Assembly (NCBI GenBank): GCA_022072445.1
Contig: JAJVHV010000013.1
Span: forward strand, 1 to 64,000
From: Phycisphaerae bacterium
GTDB taxonomy: Bacteria > Planctomycetota > Phycisphaerae > UBA1845 > Fen-1342
Length of the DNA stretch: 64,000 nucleotides
Reading direction: 5' to 3'
Shown here: positions 44,500 through 54,386 of the stretch, piece after piece
How positions within the stretch are numbered: the stretch's first letter is position 1
Layout of the letters: each line of letters begins with the position of its first letter
The notes under the pieces: generated by a model
Told to the model about the DNA's origin: nothing
Databases searched by the model: none
What the model saw: only the letters and a program-made list of their open reading frames with translations
Program-made: the position numbers and the translations under genes

Positions 44500-47184
44500 C
44501 TACGAGCGCGTTGTAGCGGCGGGTCGTGTGCTGGTGCTGGCGGGTTGGCTGGTGGCGCGCCACTGCTGCGACTTCGCGTCATAGCCCTTGCCCGGCTCAG
44601 CCTTGTCCCAATCGCGGTACAAGTCAGCCAGGTCGTGGGCCATGCTGCCGGCGATCGGGTGGTCTTCGCCCAGCGTGCGGTCGATGATCGCGCGAGCCTC
44701 CAGCAGCATCGGCTCGCCCTCGGCGTAGCGGTGCAGGGCGCCCAGACACGAGCCGTACCAGCCGAGAATGAACGCCAGCCCCTGTGCGTCGGCGGGCAGC
44801 GCCTCGCGGGCGTTCTTCAGCGCGCGGTCGAGGTACACGATGGCGTCCTCGAAGCGACCGCGGGCGCGCAGATAACTGCCCATGTTGGCGATACTGGCGA
44901 TCGTGTCCGGATGCTTCTCGCCGAGCCTGCGGCTACTGATTTCGATGTCCTTGAGTGCGAGTCGGTCGGCGTCGTCGAACATGCCCAACGCTTTGTAGAC
45001 CGTGCCGAGATTATTCATCACGTCGAGCGTGCCGGGATGCTCCTCGCCCAGAATCCGGGTGCGCGCCGCCAGCGTCTCCTCGTTCAGCACCCGCGCGCGG
45101 GACAGCCGCCGCTGGTAGCCCTCCGGGTCGGTCTGCTTCATGCCCGCCATCGCGACGGAGTAGAGCATCCAGGCAAGGTTGGCGCGAATTCCGAGCGCGG
45201 CCGGGTGCTCGGGGCCGGTCAGGCGGACCTGAATCTGCAGGGCCTCCTCGAGCACCTTTTCGGCATCGTCAAAGCGGCCCAGGTCGGCATAAAGCAGCGC
45301 CAGCGTGTTCATGGCACTGACCGTATCGGTGTGCTCCCGGCCCAACGTGTCGGTGCGGATTTCGAGCAGCTCGCGCGCCAGCCCCAGCGCTTCTCTCCGC
45401 CGCTCCATGAGCAGATAACACTGTGTGAGAGCGTCGAGCGTCAGCGCGGTGATCTCGTGCCGGCGGCCGAACAGCCGCTCGTGCTCGGCCAGCGCCTGGG
45501 TAAGCAACTGCTCGGCTTCGGCGAACCGGGCCTTCTTCACCAGGACGCCGCCCAGGGCAGCGACGGCCCGGCAGGTGTCCGGGTGTTCGCGGCCGAGTTC
45601 GCGCGTCCAGGTGCTGAGGGCTTCGCGGAGGTGCGCTTCGGCGGCGTCGTAGTCGCCAAGGTTCAGATACGTGCTGCCGATCGTTCCGTGCAGACGAGCA
45701 GCGACCAGCGGGCGATCCTTGAACTCAGCCGCGAGCGAACTGGCGGCGCGGTCGAGCACGCTGCGGACGGTCACGTCCTTGCCCTGAACGTTCGGGTCGG
45801 CGGCGCCCAGCATGTCGTCCAGGAATTTCACCGTCGCTTCGGACTCCTGAAGACGCGTTTCGGCGAGCGCCCGCTGCGCCGCTTCCGCGGCCTGCGCTGC
45901 GATCGCGCGTTTCCGCTGAAGCTCAGCGCGAGCCAGGCCGACGCTTGTGCCGACGATGCCCAACACCAGCGCCGCGACGACCAGCGCCGCCGCCGTGACG
46001 GCGCCGCGGTGCCGCCCGATGAATTTGCGGACCAGATAAGTCCGGCTGGGCGGCGCCGCGACCACCGCTTCGCCGCTGAGATAGCGCAGCACGTCGGCGG
46101 CGAGCCCGTTGGCGGTTTCGTAGCGGCGGCTACGGTCCTTCTCCAGCGCTTTCATCACGATCCAGTCGAGCTCGCCGCGGACGTGGCTGCCGAACTTCCT
46201 CGTATCGGTCTGCGGGCCGCCGCTGCGCGTCCTGGCTCTTTCGGACAGCCGCGTCGAGGGCTTGGGCGGCTCGACCTCGCGGATGATGCGCTGAATCTCG
46301 CCATACGCGGCCGAGCGCAGGCTGCGGGCGTCGAAGGGCGTCGTGCCGGTGAGCAGCTCGTAGAGCAGGACGCCGAGCGAGTACACGTCCGTCCGCGTGT
46401 CGATGTCGAGCGAGCCTTCGGCCTGCTCCGGGCTCATGTACTGCGGCGTGCCGATGAGCTGGCGATGCTCGGTGAAGTAGGTCTTCTCGGTCAGCTTGCT
46501 GGAAGTGGCCTTGGCGATGCCGAAGTCGATGACCTTCGCGACCGGGCGGCTGTCCTGAGCGCTGACCAGCACGTTGCTGGGCTTGATGTCGCGATGAATC
46601 ACACCCTTGGTGTGAGCGTGCTGGACGGCCTGACACACCTGCGCGAAGAGCCCAAGGCGGTCACGGACGCTCAGGTTGTTCTTGTCGCAGTAGTCGGTGA
46701 TCGGCTCGCCGCGGACCAGCTCCATCACGAAGTACGGCCGTCCGGTCTCCGTCGCGCCGGCGTCAAACACCTTGGCGATGCTGGGGTGATCCATCAGCGC
46801 CAGCGCCTGACGCTCAGCCTCAAAGCGGGCGATCACGGCCCGCGTGTCCATCCCCAGCTTGATGATCTTGAGTGCCACCTTCCGCGCCACCGGCTCGCGC
46901 TGCTCGGCCAGAAACACGCTCCCAAAGCCGCCTTCGCCTAGCTGCTGCAGCAGCCGGTAACGGCCGATCGCCGCACCGACGTGCTCGGCGGCGTCGCCGG
47001 CGGTGATGGTGGAGATTCCGCTGGACGTCAGCGTCGCGGGGTGTTCGCCGCTGGCGGAGTCGGAATTTCCCGCCCGCGTCTCGGCTTCGGAGCCGGCGCT
47101 GGCAGCCGCCGGCCGCGCATCGCGCAAGGCGTCGGCCTCGCTGGGTTGATCGGGCCGGGGCGCACTTTCGTGGGACGATGCCAT
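44500..47184 (-). CDS. Ser/Thr protein kinase with TPR repeat sensor region
   Basis: 894 residues from the ATG at 47184. An 80-residue low-complexity leader precedes a complete Hanks-type kinase domain: G-E-G-G-F-G-S-V, Lys106, H-R-D-I-K-P-S-N (197-204), D-F-G-I-A-K (220-225), [11 protein letters not shown] single membrane helix (about 400-425, [15 protein letters not shown]) is followed by about 450 residues of TPR-like repeats of 42 residues with A-L-G or L-Y-x-D-L, similar to TPR_12. Such planctomycete receptors place TPRs outside the cytoplasm. The C-terminus is Ser/Thr/Pro-rich. A large stem-loop at 47288-47320, the dnaK terminator, lies between it and dnaK. Confidence 0.92.
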   Translation of the reverse strand: MASSHESAPRPDQPSEADALRDARPAAASAGSEAETRAGNSDSASGEHPATLTSSGISTITAGDAAEHVGAAIGRYRLLQQLGEGGFGSVFLAEQREPVARKVALKIIKLGMDTRAVIARFEAERQALALMDHPSIAKVFDAGATETGRPYFVMELVRGEPITDYCDKNNLSVRDRLGLFAQVCQAVQHAHTKGVIHRDIKPSNVLVSAQDSRPVAKVIDFGIAKATSSKLTEKTYFTEHRQLIGTPQYMSPEQAEGSLDIDTRTDVYSLGVLLYELLTGTTPFDARSLRSAAYGEIQRIIREVEPPKPSTRLSERARTRSGGPQTDTRKFGSHVRGELDWIVMKALEKDRSRRYETANGLAADVLRYLSGEAVVAAPPSRTYLVRKFIGRHRGAVTAAALVVAALVLGIVGTSVGLARAELQRKRAIAAQAAEAAQRALAETRLQESEATVKFLDDMLGAADPNVQGKDVTVRSVLDRAASSLAAEFKDRPLVAARLHGTIGSTYLNLGDYDAAEAHLREALSTWTRELGREHPDTCRAVAALGGVLVKKARFAEAEQLLTQALAEHERLFGRRHEITALTLDALTQCYLLMERRREALGLARELLEIRTDTLGREHTDTVSAMNTLALLYADLGRFDDAEKVLEEALQIQVRLTGPEHPAALGIRANLAWMLYSVAMAGMKQTDPEGYQRRLSRARVLNEETLAARTRILGEEHPGTLDVMNNLGTVYKALGMFDDADRLALKDIEISSRRLGEKHPDTIASIANMGSYLRARGRFEDAIVYLDRALKNAREALPADAQGLAFILGWYGSCLGALHRYAEGEPMLLEARAIIDRTLGEDHPIAGSMAHDLADLYRDWDKAEPGKGYDAKSQQWRATSQPASTSTRPAATTRS

Positions 47185-47287
47185 GAGCCCAGCTTCCCTC
47201 CAGCTTCCAATGCAATCAGGCGGGATTCTAACGTCTCTGCGTTCCCGTGGGCACCCACCACCGAACCGCCGCACCGATTCAACAAAG

Positions 47288-47320
47288 CCGGACCCCTCAC
47301 CGCGTGGATGAGGGGTCCGG
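47288..47320 (-). terminator. Intrinsic terminator of dnaK
   Basis: A 12-base perfect stem CCGGACCCCTCA/TGAGGGGTCCGG with a 9-base loop, then CTTTGTTG on the minus strand. It lies 50 bases beyond the dnaK stop codon. Confidence 0.7.
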
Positions 47321-47369
47321 AAATGCTCCTTCGGTTGTCACGTCCCTGCGCCGGACGCGCGACGCATGC

Positions 47370-49274
47370 CTACTTCTTGACTTCGAACTCCGCGTCGATC
47401 ACGTCGTCGTCCTTGCCAGACTTCGGCGCTTCGCCGCCGCCGGCAGCCGACTCGGCGCCGGTGGCACCCGCGGTGCCTTTGGCCTTGTAGATCGCCTCTG
47501 CCAGCCGATGCTGCGCCGTGGTCAGTCCCTCGATGGCCTTCTGGAGGGCCTCGCCGCTATCGGACTTGATCGCGTCCTTGACGCGGTTCACGGCCTGCTC
47601 GATCTCCGTGCGATCGCTCGCCGAGACCTTGTCGCCATATTCGCGCAGCCCCTTCTCCGCCTCGTAGACCATCTGGTCGGCGCGGTTCTTCAGGTCGACA
47701 AACTCGCGGCGCTTCTTGTCGTCGGCGGCGTGCGACTCGGCGTCGCGCGTCATGCGCTCGACTTCCTCACGGCTCAGGCCGCTCGAGCCCTTGATCTGGA
47801 TCTTCTGCTCCTTGCCCGTGCCGAGGTCCTTGGCGCTGACGTTCAGGATGCCGTTGGCGTCGATGTCGAACGTGACCTCGATCTGCGGCACGCCGCGCGG
47901 CGCCGGCGGAATGCCGGTGAGTTGAAAGCGATCGAGCGTGCGGTTGTCGCCGGCGAACTGCCGCTCGCCCTGCAGCACGTGAATGTCCACCGCCGTCTGA
48001 CTGTCCGCCGCCGTGCTGAAGACTTCCTTCTTGCTGGTCGGAATGGTCGTGTTACGCGGAATGAGCGGGGTCATGACGCCGCCCAGGGTCTCGACGCCCA
48101 GCGAGAGGGGCGTGACGTCGAGCAGCACGATGTCGGTCTTGTCGCCGGCGAGCACCGCGCCCTGGATGGCCGCGCCGACGGCGACCACCTCGTCGGGGTT
48201 GATGCTCTTGTTCGGCTCCTTGCCGAAAATCTCCTTGGCGAGCTGCTGCACCTTCGGGATGCGCGTCGAGCCGCCGACGAGCACGACTTCGTCGATCTGG
48301 CTGGGCGACAGCTTGGCGTCCTTCAGAGCCTGCACGACCGGCCCTCGGCAGCGCTCCACCAGTTGGTTCACGAGCTGCTCAAACTTCGACCGCGTGATCG
48401 TCATCTGCAAGTGCTTCGGCCCGCTCGCGTCCGCCGTGATGTAGGGCAGGTTGATCGTGGTCTCCATGCCGCCCGACAGCTCGCACTTGGCCCGTTCGCA
48501 GGCTTCCTTCAAGCGCTGAAGGGCCATCGCGTCCTTGCGCAGGTCGATGCCCTCCTTCCGGCGGAACTCCTCGGCGACGTGCTTGATCAGCTCCTCGTCG
48601 AAATCGTCGCCGCCCAGGTGCGTGTCGCCGTTCGTGCTTAGCACCTCAAAGACGTTGTCGCCCACGTCGAGGATGGAAATGTCGAACGTACCGCCGCCCA
48701 GATCGAACACCGCGATGCGCTCGTTCTTCTTGCGCTCCAGGCCATAGGCCAGGGCTGCCGCGGTCGGCTCGTTGATAATGCGCTCGACCTTCAGGCCGGC
48801 GATCTGACCGGCTTCCTTGGTCGCCTGCCGCTGCGAGTCGTTGAAGTAAGCCGGCACGGTGATCACAGCCCGATCCACCGGATGTCCCAGGTAGCGCTCC
48901 GCGGTCGCCTTCAGATCGCGCAGCACCATCGCCGAAATCTCGGGCGGTGCGAACTCCTTGTCGCCCACGCCCACGCGGACCAGCTCCTCCACCCCGCCGA
49001 TGATCTTGTAGGGCACCAGCTTCTCCTCGGAAGCGACCTCGGAGTGCCGGCGGCCCATGAAGCGCTTGATCGAGTAGACCGTGTTGGTCGGGTTGGTGAC
49101 CTGCTGGTTCTTGGCCCGCTGCCCGACGAGGCGATCGCCCTTGTCGGTGAACGCGACCACCGAGGGGGTCAGGCGTGAACCGGCCTCGTTGACGAGCACC
49201 TTGGGCTGGCCACCTTCCATGATCGCGACGACCGAGTTGGTGGTACCCAGGTCGATTCCAATGATTTTCGACAT
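47370..49274 (-). CDS. dnaK: Molecular chaperone DnaK (Hsp70)
   Basis: 634 residues from the ATG at 49274 (GGAG 7 bases upstream); the open frame before it is not conserved-looking. [11 protein letters not shown] at the N-terminus, [24 protein letters not shown] and [10 protein letters not shown] are the ATPase motifs; the peptide-binding half ([11 protein letters not shown]) and a helical lid ending D-V-I-D-A-E-F-E-V follow. Full-length and intact. No grpE or dnaJ gene is next to it. The upstream region contains a palindrome at 49385-49398 that might regulate it. Confidence 0.98.
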   Translation of the reverse strand: MSKIIGIDLGTTNSVVAIMEGGQPKVLVNEAGSRLTPSVVAFTDKGDRLVGQRAKNQQVTNPTNTVYSIKRFMGRRHSEVASEEKLVPYKIIGGVEELVRVGVGDKEFAPPEISAMVLRDLKATAERYLGHPVDRAVITVPAYFNDSQRQATKEAGQIAGLKVERIINEPTAAALAYGLERKKNERIAVFDLGGGTFDISILDVGDNVFEVLSTNGDTHLGGDDFDEELIKHVAEEFRRKEGIDLRKDAMALQRLKEACERAKCELSGGMETTINLPYITADASGPKHLQMTITRSKFEQLVNQLVERCRGPVVQALKDAKLSPSQIDEVVLVGGSTRIPKVQQLAKEIFGKEPNKSINPDEVVAVGAAIQGAVLAGDKTDIVLLDVTPLSLGVETLGGVMTPLIPRNTTIPTSKKEVFSTAADSQTAVDIHVLQGERQFAGDNRTLDRFQLTGIPPAPRGVPQIEVTFDIDANGILNVSAKDLGTGKEQKIQIKGSSGLSREEVERMTRDAESHAADDKKRREFVDLKNRADQMVYEAEKGLREYGDKVSASDRTEIEQAVNRVKDAIKSDSGEALQKAIEGLTTAQHRLAEAIYKAKGTAGATGAESAAGGGEAPKSGKDDDVIDAEFEVKK

Positions 49275-49591
49275 TTCAAGTCTCCATCCGTGCGCGATTC
49301 CGGACCGTGCCGCCCGTTCGCGACAGGCGGCCAATAGCAATCGCAATACCAGCAACGTCCTGCGACTGCCGAATTGACATAATTATTTATCAATAAATGT
49401 TTTAAGCGTTCTGAGCTAATGCGAGACGCCGCGCACGCCCTGTCAATCTGACAGGATCAACACGGCGGCGGCGGCGGATCATGCCGGTTCGGCCGCCGCG
49501 GATTCGAAGCCCGCCTGGGGGCTCGACTGCCGGACGCGCCGCGCGGGACGCCCACCGAGGACGGACCGACTCGGTGCCGCTCGCCGGCCCG
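49275..49591. other. Region between dnaK and the APC permease gene
   Basis: No gene supported. It is 317 bases, with the palindrome above in an AT-rich segment about 49370-49410. Confidence 0.55.
49385..49398 (-). promoter_or_regulatory. AT-rich palindrome upstream of dnaK
   Basis: ATTTAT-CA-ATAAAT, about 110 bases before the dnaK ATG, in the most AT-rich spot of the neighbourhood. No CIRCE element (TTAGCACTC-N9-GAGTGCTAA) was found. It may be a promoter or an operator. Confidence 0.35.
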
Positions 49592-51610
49592 CTAGCGCGC
49601 GTCGCTCTCCACCAGGAGTGGCAATATGACCATCGGCACACCCGCGAACTTCAATCGCCGCTGGATCGCATACGCCGTTTCATTGTGCAGAAACTTGTCC
49701 CACCAGTGCGGGCGGTCGAAGGCGAGCGTGCCGGCGAAGACGACCGCCCGCGGGTGCTGCTGATGCAGCTCGACGCAGAGATCGGACGCCGACTCGACCA
49801 CGTCGGTGCTCAGGCGGCAGGCGAATCTCGCCGGCCTGCCGGCCTTGCGTGCCACGTCGACGTATTGCTGGAGCGCATCCTGCGTGTGCTTCTCCAGTTC
49901 GTCCACGTGACTGCCGCCGCGGAAGAAATTCGAATCCAGCGCGCCGATCGACACGAAAATGAAGTTGTGAAACGTCTCCGGGAAGATGCGCATCACCGTG
50001 AAGAGAATGTGCAGGCCAAGACCGCCGTAGCCGCCGACCAGCAGGATTGCAGTCGGCCTGGCGGCATCCCAGACAGGCTCGGGCTTGTCGGGCTTGAGGA
50101 ACTTGGGCACGTTGGCCAGCTTGCGGTCGACGGCCCTGACCATGATCGTGGCGTTGCGGTAGTGCCAGCGGATCAGCCCGCAGAGGCCGACCAGCCCCAG
50201 CGTGATCAGCACGGTGATCCAGCCGCCCTCGGTGAACTTCTCGAAGATCATCACCCCCAGGATCGAGAAACAGACGGCGAATCCCAGCAGGTGGATCAGC
50301 AGGTCGCGGTTCCAGCGCTTGCGCTCCAGCCACTCGCTCATCCAGTGCTTGAGCATGCCAAGCTGCGAGAGCGAGAACGTCAGGAACACGTTGATGCTGT
50401 ACATCACCAGCAGGATGACGATGCTGCCCTGCGTGAACCAGAGCGTCGTCATGGCGGCGGCACCCATCAGCAGGATGCCATTCTGGTTCGTCAGCCGGTC
50501 GGACAGCGCCGCGAAGCGCCGCGGCAGCCACGAGTCGAGCGCCATGTTCGCCATGATGCGCGGGCCGTCGATGAAGCCGGTCTGGGCGGCGACCAGCAGC
50601 AGCACGGCCTCCGATCCGATCGTGATCAGTACCAGCAGCGTCCCGATCGGCACGCCCCCAGGGTTCAGCCCGCCGAAGAGACTTTCCGCCAGCGACGCGT
50701 TGAGCGTGCGGCCCGGCGTCTTGCTGATGCCGATCAGCATATAGCAGAGCAGCAGGCCGGCGGCAGTGACAGCCAGCGAGCTCGCCATGTAGAGCATGGT
50801 GCGTTTGCCGGTGGCAACCTTGGGCTCGCGCAGGATGGCCATGCCGTTCGAAACGGCCTCGATGCCGGTGTAGGTGCCGCCGCCCAGTGAATAGGCCCGC
50901 AGGAAGACCAGCAGCAGGCCCCAGAAACCGATCGTCGCAATGCCATTGGAAGTGTCGCGGTAAACCGACGACACCACCGCCGGTAAGTCGAAGAGATGCG
51001 ACATGACCACGCCGCCGATCAGCACGGCGTGCATCAGAACAAACGTCAGGAAGATCGGGATCAGAACGGTGACCGATTCCTTCACGCCGCGCAGATTCAT
51101 GATGATCAGCACGAGGATGGCGGCCAGCTCGACCGGGACTTTCAGGTAGCTCCACGATTGCGGCAGGAGACTGAAGACGGCGTCGCCGCCGCCGGCGATC
51201 GAGGTGGCGATCGTCAGCACGTAGTCGACCAGCAGCGCGGAGCCGGACACGACGCCGGCCGTGTCGCCGAGCATTTTGGTGGCGACGAGGTATCCGCCGC
51301 CGCCCATGGGGAAGTGCTCGATGATCTTGCTGTAGGCATATGAGATGATGAAGACGGTGAAGCCGGTGGCGATGGCCAGGAAGACGCCGAGATACTTGTG
51401 CTCTTCGAGCGCGAGGAACGCTTCTTCGGGGCCGTAGGCCGACGAGGAGAGGCCGTCGGCGCCCAGGCCGACCCAGGCGAGGAAGGCGGCTAGCGCGATC
51501 TTGTGGTGGGTCGTCGGATCGCGAAAGTCGCGCGGCGCGCCGATCAGGAAGCGCTTGACGCGATCGAGGGAAGATTCCTTGCCTGTCGACGACGGTTGTT
51601 CGCTGTGCAC
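49592..51610 (-). CDS. APC-superfamily permease, KimA-like potassium transporter
   Basis: 672 residues with a GTG start. Twelve hydrophobic helices; the first contains A-W-V-G-L-G-A-D-G-L-S-S-S-A-Y-G-P-E-E-A, the entry motif of the YdaO/KimA branch of APC transporters. The last 170 residues form a soluble cytoplasmic domain (L-L-V-G-G-Y-G-G-L-G, S-I-G-A-L-D-S-N-F). KimA imports K+ with protons. Some relatives transport amino acids, so the substrate is not certain. It has no riboswitch that I can recognise upstream and is transcribed alone. Confidence 0.85.
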   Translation of the reverse strand: MHSEQPSSTGKESSLDRVKRFLIGAPRDFRDPTTHHKIALAAFLAWVGLGADGLSSSAYGPEEAFLALEEHKYLGVFLAIATGFTVFIISYAYSKIIEHFPMGGGGYLVATKMLGDTAGVVSGSALLVDYVLTIATSIAGGGDAVFSLLPQSWSYLKVPVELAAILVLIIMNLRGVKESVTVLIPIFLTFVLMHAVLIGGVVMSHLFDLPAVVSSVYRDTSNGIATIGFWGLLLVFLRAYSLGGGTYTGIEAVSNGMAILREPKVATGKRTMLYMASSLAVTAAGLLLCYMLIGISKTPGRTLNASLAESLFGGLNPGGVPIGTLLVLITIGSEAVLLLVAAQTGFIDGPRIMANMALDSWLPRRFAALSDRLTNQNGILLMGAAAMTTLWFTQGSIVILLVMYSINVFLTFSLSQLGMLKHWMSEWLERKRWNRDLLIHLLGFAVCFSILGVMIFEKFTEGGWITVLITLGLVGLCGLIRWHYRNATIMVRAVDRKLANVPKFLKPDKPEPVWDAARPTAILLVGGYGGLGLHILFTVMRIFPETFHNFIFVSIGALDSNFFRGGSHVDELEKHTQDALQQYVDVARKAGRPARFACRLSTDVVESASDLCVELHQQHPRAVVFAGTLAFDRPHWWDKFLHNETAYAIQRRLKFAGVPMVILPLLVESDAR

Positions 51611-51962
51611 GATCCGGCCTGACCGACGCTACGGAGCGAGCCGCGGACAGTGCCCGGCCGCCGAGTCACGGCCCGACGCTCCGCGCCAGGCCGGCTATGA
51701 AGATAACGCAAAGGGAAGTCCTGCCATACCGGATCGGCCGTGAATCGACGGCCCCGAGCGGCAGCGACGGGCCCTCTTCGCCACAGCCGCGCCCGTCAGG
51801 AAGCGGCGGCCAGGGAGGTTGCCCATTCACAGGAGCGCCCCGTCCGGTTCCCGAGAGGCGCTAGGAATCGTGACCGCTCGGCGGCGTGCCCGGCCGAGTC
51901 CCGACTGTGAGGGAGCGGTCCGACCTGCACGCGCCTCCGAACTCGGCGCTGCCGCCGCAGGC
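51611..51962. other. Gene-free stretch with repeat relic
   Basis: No gene supported. GACTGTGAGGGAGCGGT near 51902-51918 is a degraded left end of the palindromic unit found at 21837-24200. Confidence 0.45.
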
Positions 51963-52613
51963 TCACACGATCTCCCCGCCCATCGCGTCAAACGCGCGAA
52001 TCGGCACGCGGAGCGCGCTGGAGCGTGGATAATCGCGCTCCAGCAGCGTCCAGATCATGCGGTCGCGCGGCCAGCCGTCCGGCGACGCCAGCCGCGCTTC
52101 CAGCGTAGCCTCGTGCCGAAAGCCCAGCCGCGCCGCCACCGCCCAGCTTCGCGCGTTGGCCGGATCGCAGTGAATCTCGACGCGCCGTACCTTGGCGAGC
52201 TGAAACGCGACGCGGATCAGCGCCGAAACCGCCTCGCTCACATAGCCTCTGCCCTGATGGCCCGCCGCGATCCAGTATCCGATCTCAAACGCGTCCGGCC
52301 CGACGCGCGTGTGCAGCCCCGTCCCGCCCAGCAGTTCACGCTCGTCCCGCCGGAATATCCCCAGCGTGTAGTTCTGGTCAAGGTCGAACTGGCTGCGCCA
52401 TTGGCGGATGAGTCGCACCTTCTGCGTAATCGGCTGCGGCTCATCCACGGCCCAGGGCATCCAGGCGCGAAGATGCTCGAGATTGGCGTCAACGGCCGCC
52501 TTGAGCAGGGCTGCATCCGGCGGGTGATAGCAGCGAACGACCAGCCGCTCGGTCTCGATCCGATACGCCGGACAACACGGAGTCTCCATGCGCATCCCCG
52601 TCGAACCGGTCAT
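51963..52613 (-). CDS. GNAT acetyltransferase, RimJ/RimL type
   Basis: 216 residues if the start is at 52613; METPCCPAYR at 52589 is an equally good start. I-E-T-E-R-L-V-V-R-C-Y-H-P-P-D-A is the typical N-terminus of RimJ/RimL-type enzymes, followed by E-I-G-Y-W-I-A-A-G-H-Q-G-R-G-Y-V-S-E-A, the acetyl-CoA-binding motif A, and A-R-S-W-A-V-A-A-R-L-G-F. These acetylate N-terminal amines of ribosomal or other proteins or small substrates. Partner unknown. Confidence 0.9.
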   Translation of the reverse strand: MTGSTGMRMETPCCPAYRIETERLVVRCYHPPDAALLKAAVDANLEHLRAWMPWAVDEPQPITQKVRLIRQWRSQFDLDQNYTLGIFRRDERELLGGTGLHTRVGPDAFEIGYWIAAGHQGRGYVSEAVSALIRVAFQLAKVRRVEIHCDPANARSWAVAARLGFRHEATLEARLASPDGWPRDRMIWTLLERDYPRSSALRVPIRAFDAMGGEIV

Positions 52614-52624
52614 GTCGCCGTAGC

Positions 52625-52900
52625 GCCGTCGCAGTTCAATTCGTTATTCTGAACTCGCCATTCGCTATTACGGCCGTTGCGTCGGCCCTCCCTGGCCACG
52701 AGGAATAACGAATATCGAATGGCGAACAAAGAATTCAGCCGCCGCAGTTCAATTCGTTATTCCGAACTCGCCATTCGCTACTACGGCCGTTGCGTCGGCC
52801 CTCCGTAGCCACGCGGAATAACGAATATCGAATGGCGAATAACGAATTGGACCCGCCGCCGTTTCATTTGTTATTCTTATCCGCTATTCGCTATTCGCCG
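52625..52900. repeat. 113-base tandem palindromic repeats (2.3 copies)
   Basis: Copy 1 starts near 52625, copy 2 near 52738 (period 113) and a partial third follows from about 52850. Each has inverted segments, TTCGTTATTC with GAATAACGAA and TTCGCCATTCG with CGAATGGCGAA. A related inverted fragment is at 28720-28745 and about 28796-28850. Confidence 0.8.
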
Positions 52901-52903
52901 ACC

Positions 52904-53095
52904 TCAGTCGTCAAACAGATCGTCAAAAAACTCGTCGAACGCATCTTCGAGGTCATCGTCGTCGTCGAGGTCGCCCACGTCGTCGGCGACGTCCTCGAGA
53001 AACTCCTCGACCTCGTCCGCGTCGATGCAGCCCGCCAGAGGCGCGGGCGCCGCCACCATCAGGCCCAGTATCACGGGTGCGATAAACCGCCGCAT
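52904..53095 (-). CDS. Very acidic small lipoprotein
   Basis: 63 residues; AGGAGG lies 5 bases before the ATG. A signal ends P-L-A-G-C, a proper lipobox with Cys23. The mature 41 residues hold 17 Asp and 6 Glu and no basic residue, ending in D-E-F-F-D-D-L-F-D-D. It would be an acidic, Ca- or cation-binding surface tail; function unknown. It is the last gene before a repeat stretch. Confidence 0.75.
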   Translation of the reverse strand: MRRFIAPVILGLMVAAPAPLAGCIDADEVEEFLEDVADDVGDLDDDDDLEDAFDEFFDDLFDD

Positions 53096-53232
53096 GGCAT
53101 CCTCCTTGCGATCCGCGCTTGGCGGATTGGAGGCAGTTTATCACCCGGACAATCGAGCGCGAAGTTGCTTCGGCGGAACGCTTGCTCCGTGCTTCGCGCC
53201 CCCGTGCCCGTGCGGCTCATTGGCTCCGCGGC

Positions 53233-53961
53233 CTAGAACGCCATCGCCGGCGCCGGCTCAGCGCTGCGTCGCCGGCGGCGGCGCTTCTTGACCATCCCCA
53301 GCGGCATCGGCCGCGGCTCGCGCGGCTCGGCCGATTCGGCCAGCGCGATCGCCTCGTCGGCACCCTCCGCAAACATGTCGGCGCCCACCTCCTGCCACAA
53401 ACCATCAGCGCGATCGAAAATCCCGCCGCTCACGATGATGTTCATCGTCTGTCCGATCCCGACGCCACGGATCATCTCGATCAGCCGCCTGGTCCCCGGC
53501 ACGCCGCTGGGCTGCGTCCCGAAGATCAGCAGGATGCTGGGCCGCAGTTGGCCGATCAGCGCCAGGATTTCATCCGCCGGCACGCCCCCGCCGGGAAAAT
53601 ACACGTCCCAGCCGCGCGATTGGAACAGGTCGGCGGCCATCTGCGCGCCGAGTTCCTCGGTCTCGCCGTCCGCGCACGTTACAATCAGCCGCTTGCCGTT
53701 GGCCGCGCTCGAAGGCAGCAACGCCTGCACCTGGTCCGCCACCGTGCGGTTGATCCGCACCGCCATGTGCTCGATCGCCACGTTGATGCGATCGTCGCGG
53801 AAAAGCCGCTCAACCTGCGCCATGGCCGGCCAGACCACGTCGCGCACCACGCGCTCCGGCGACCAGCCGCCCTGGACGGCGTGCTGAACCAGCGCGAAAC
53901 ACTCGGAGCGGCGGCCCGCCAGAAGCGGCTGCATGTAACGCGTGAGAAGCGGCTCGGACAT
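53233..53961 (-). CDS. B12-binding-fold protein, CarH/MtaR-like cap and core without the lower-ligand His
   Basis: 242 residues from the ATG at 53961 (GGAGAGG upstream). An alpha-helical cap, W-S-P-E-R-V-V-R-D-V-V-W-P-A-M and V-A-I-E-H-M-A-V, fits the B12-binding-2 domain with its E-H pair. The Rossmann core reads V-T-C-A-D-G-E-T-E-E-L-G and V-S-G-G-I-F. In B12 sensors the first of these is D-x-H-x-x-G, so the ligand His is replaced by Glu/Thr and base-off cobalamin binding is unlikely. The C-terminus has K-K-R-R-R-R-R-R. No helix-turn-helix is present. It may be a lost sensor. Confidence 0.8.
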   Translation of the reverse strand: MSEPLLTRYMQPLLAGRRSECFALVQHAVQGGWSPERVVRDVVWPAMAQVERLFRDDRINVAIEHMAVRINRTVADQVQALLPSSAANGKRLIVTCADGETEELGAQMAADLFQSRGWDVYFPGGGVPADEILALIGQLRPSILLIFGTQPSGVPGTRRLIEMIRGVGIGQTMNIIVSGGIFDRADGLWQEVGADMFAEGADEAIALAESAEPREPRPMPLGMVKKRRRRRRSAEPAPAMAF

Positions 53962-54386
53962 CTCGGCCTCTCCATTTCCGCCTGCCACCCCCATCCACGG
54001 GCCGTCGCCAGCCAAGGCTGGCTACGCAGGCGTCAACCAGGAAACAGCCGGCACGTCCTTGCCGCCGACACGGTGCTGTGATTGGTGTGCTCGTTGCGAG
54101 TCACGTTGGCCGAGAGACGCGTCGCACTGCGAATCTCCCAGCCGCCTCGTTGTGACGTATCGGGAGCGGGTCGCGGCGTGCTTGAGGGCTTCGCCCGAAG
54201 CACCGGGCGCAAGTTGTGATCGGCCCGTGCGCCCCGCGGCGCACGACCGGAAACACACCGCCTCGTCGCCCGCTTTCGTCCGTTTTTCTCGGAACACCGC
54301 GCAAGCATTCACCCTCGATTTGACTTTGAAACCACATTTTCGAAGACTTCATTTTGCGCACTGCGCGCGCTGAAACGGGGCACCAC
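53962..54386. other. Gene-free stretch
   Basis: No gene or clear element supported in these 425 bases between two divergent genes. Confidence 0.5.

Noticed and set aside
44545-46941. 798-residue plus-strand frame
   Set aside because: Antisense shadow of the kinase-TPR gene in GC-rich sequence; no recognisable domain.
49592-51610. c-di-AMP (ydaO-type) riboswitch before the KimA-like gene
   Set aside because: The upstream 350 bases show no conserved motif that I could match, so the link was not called.
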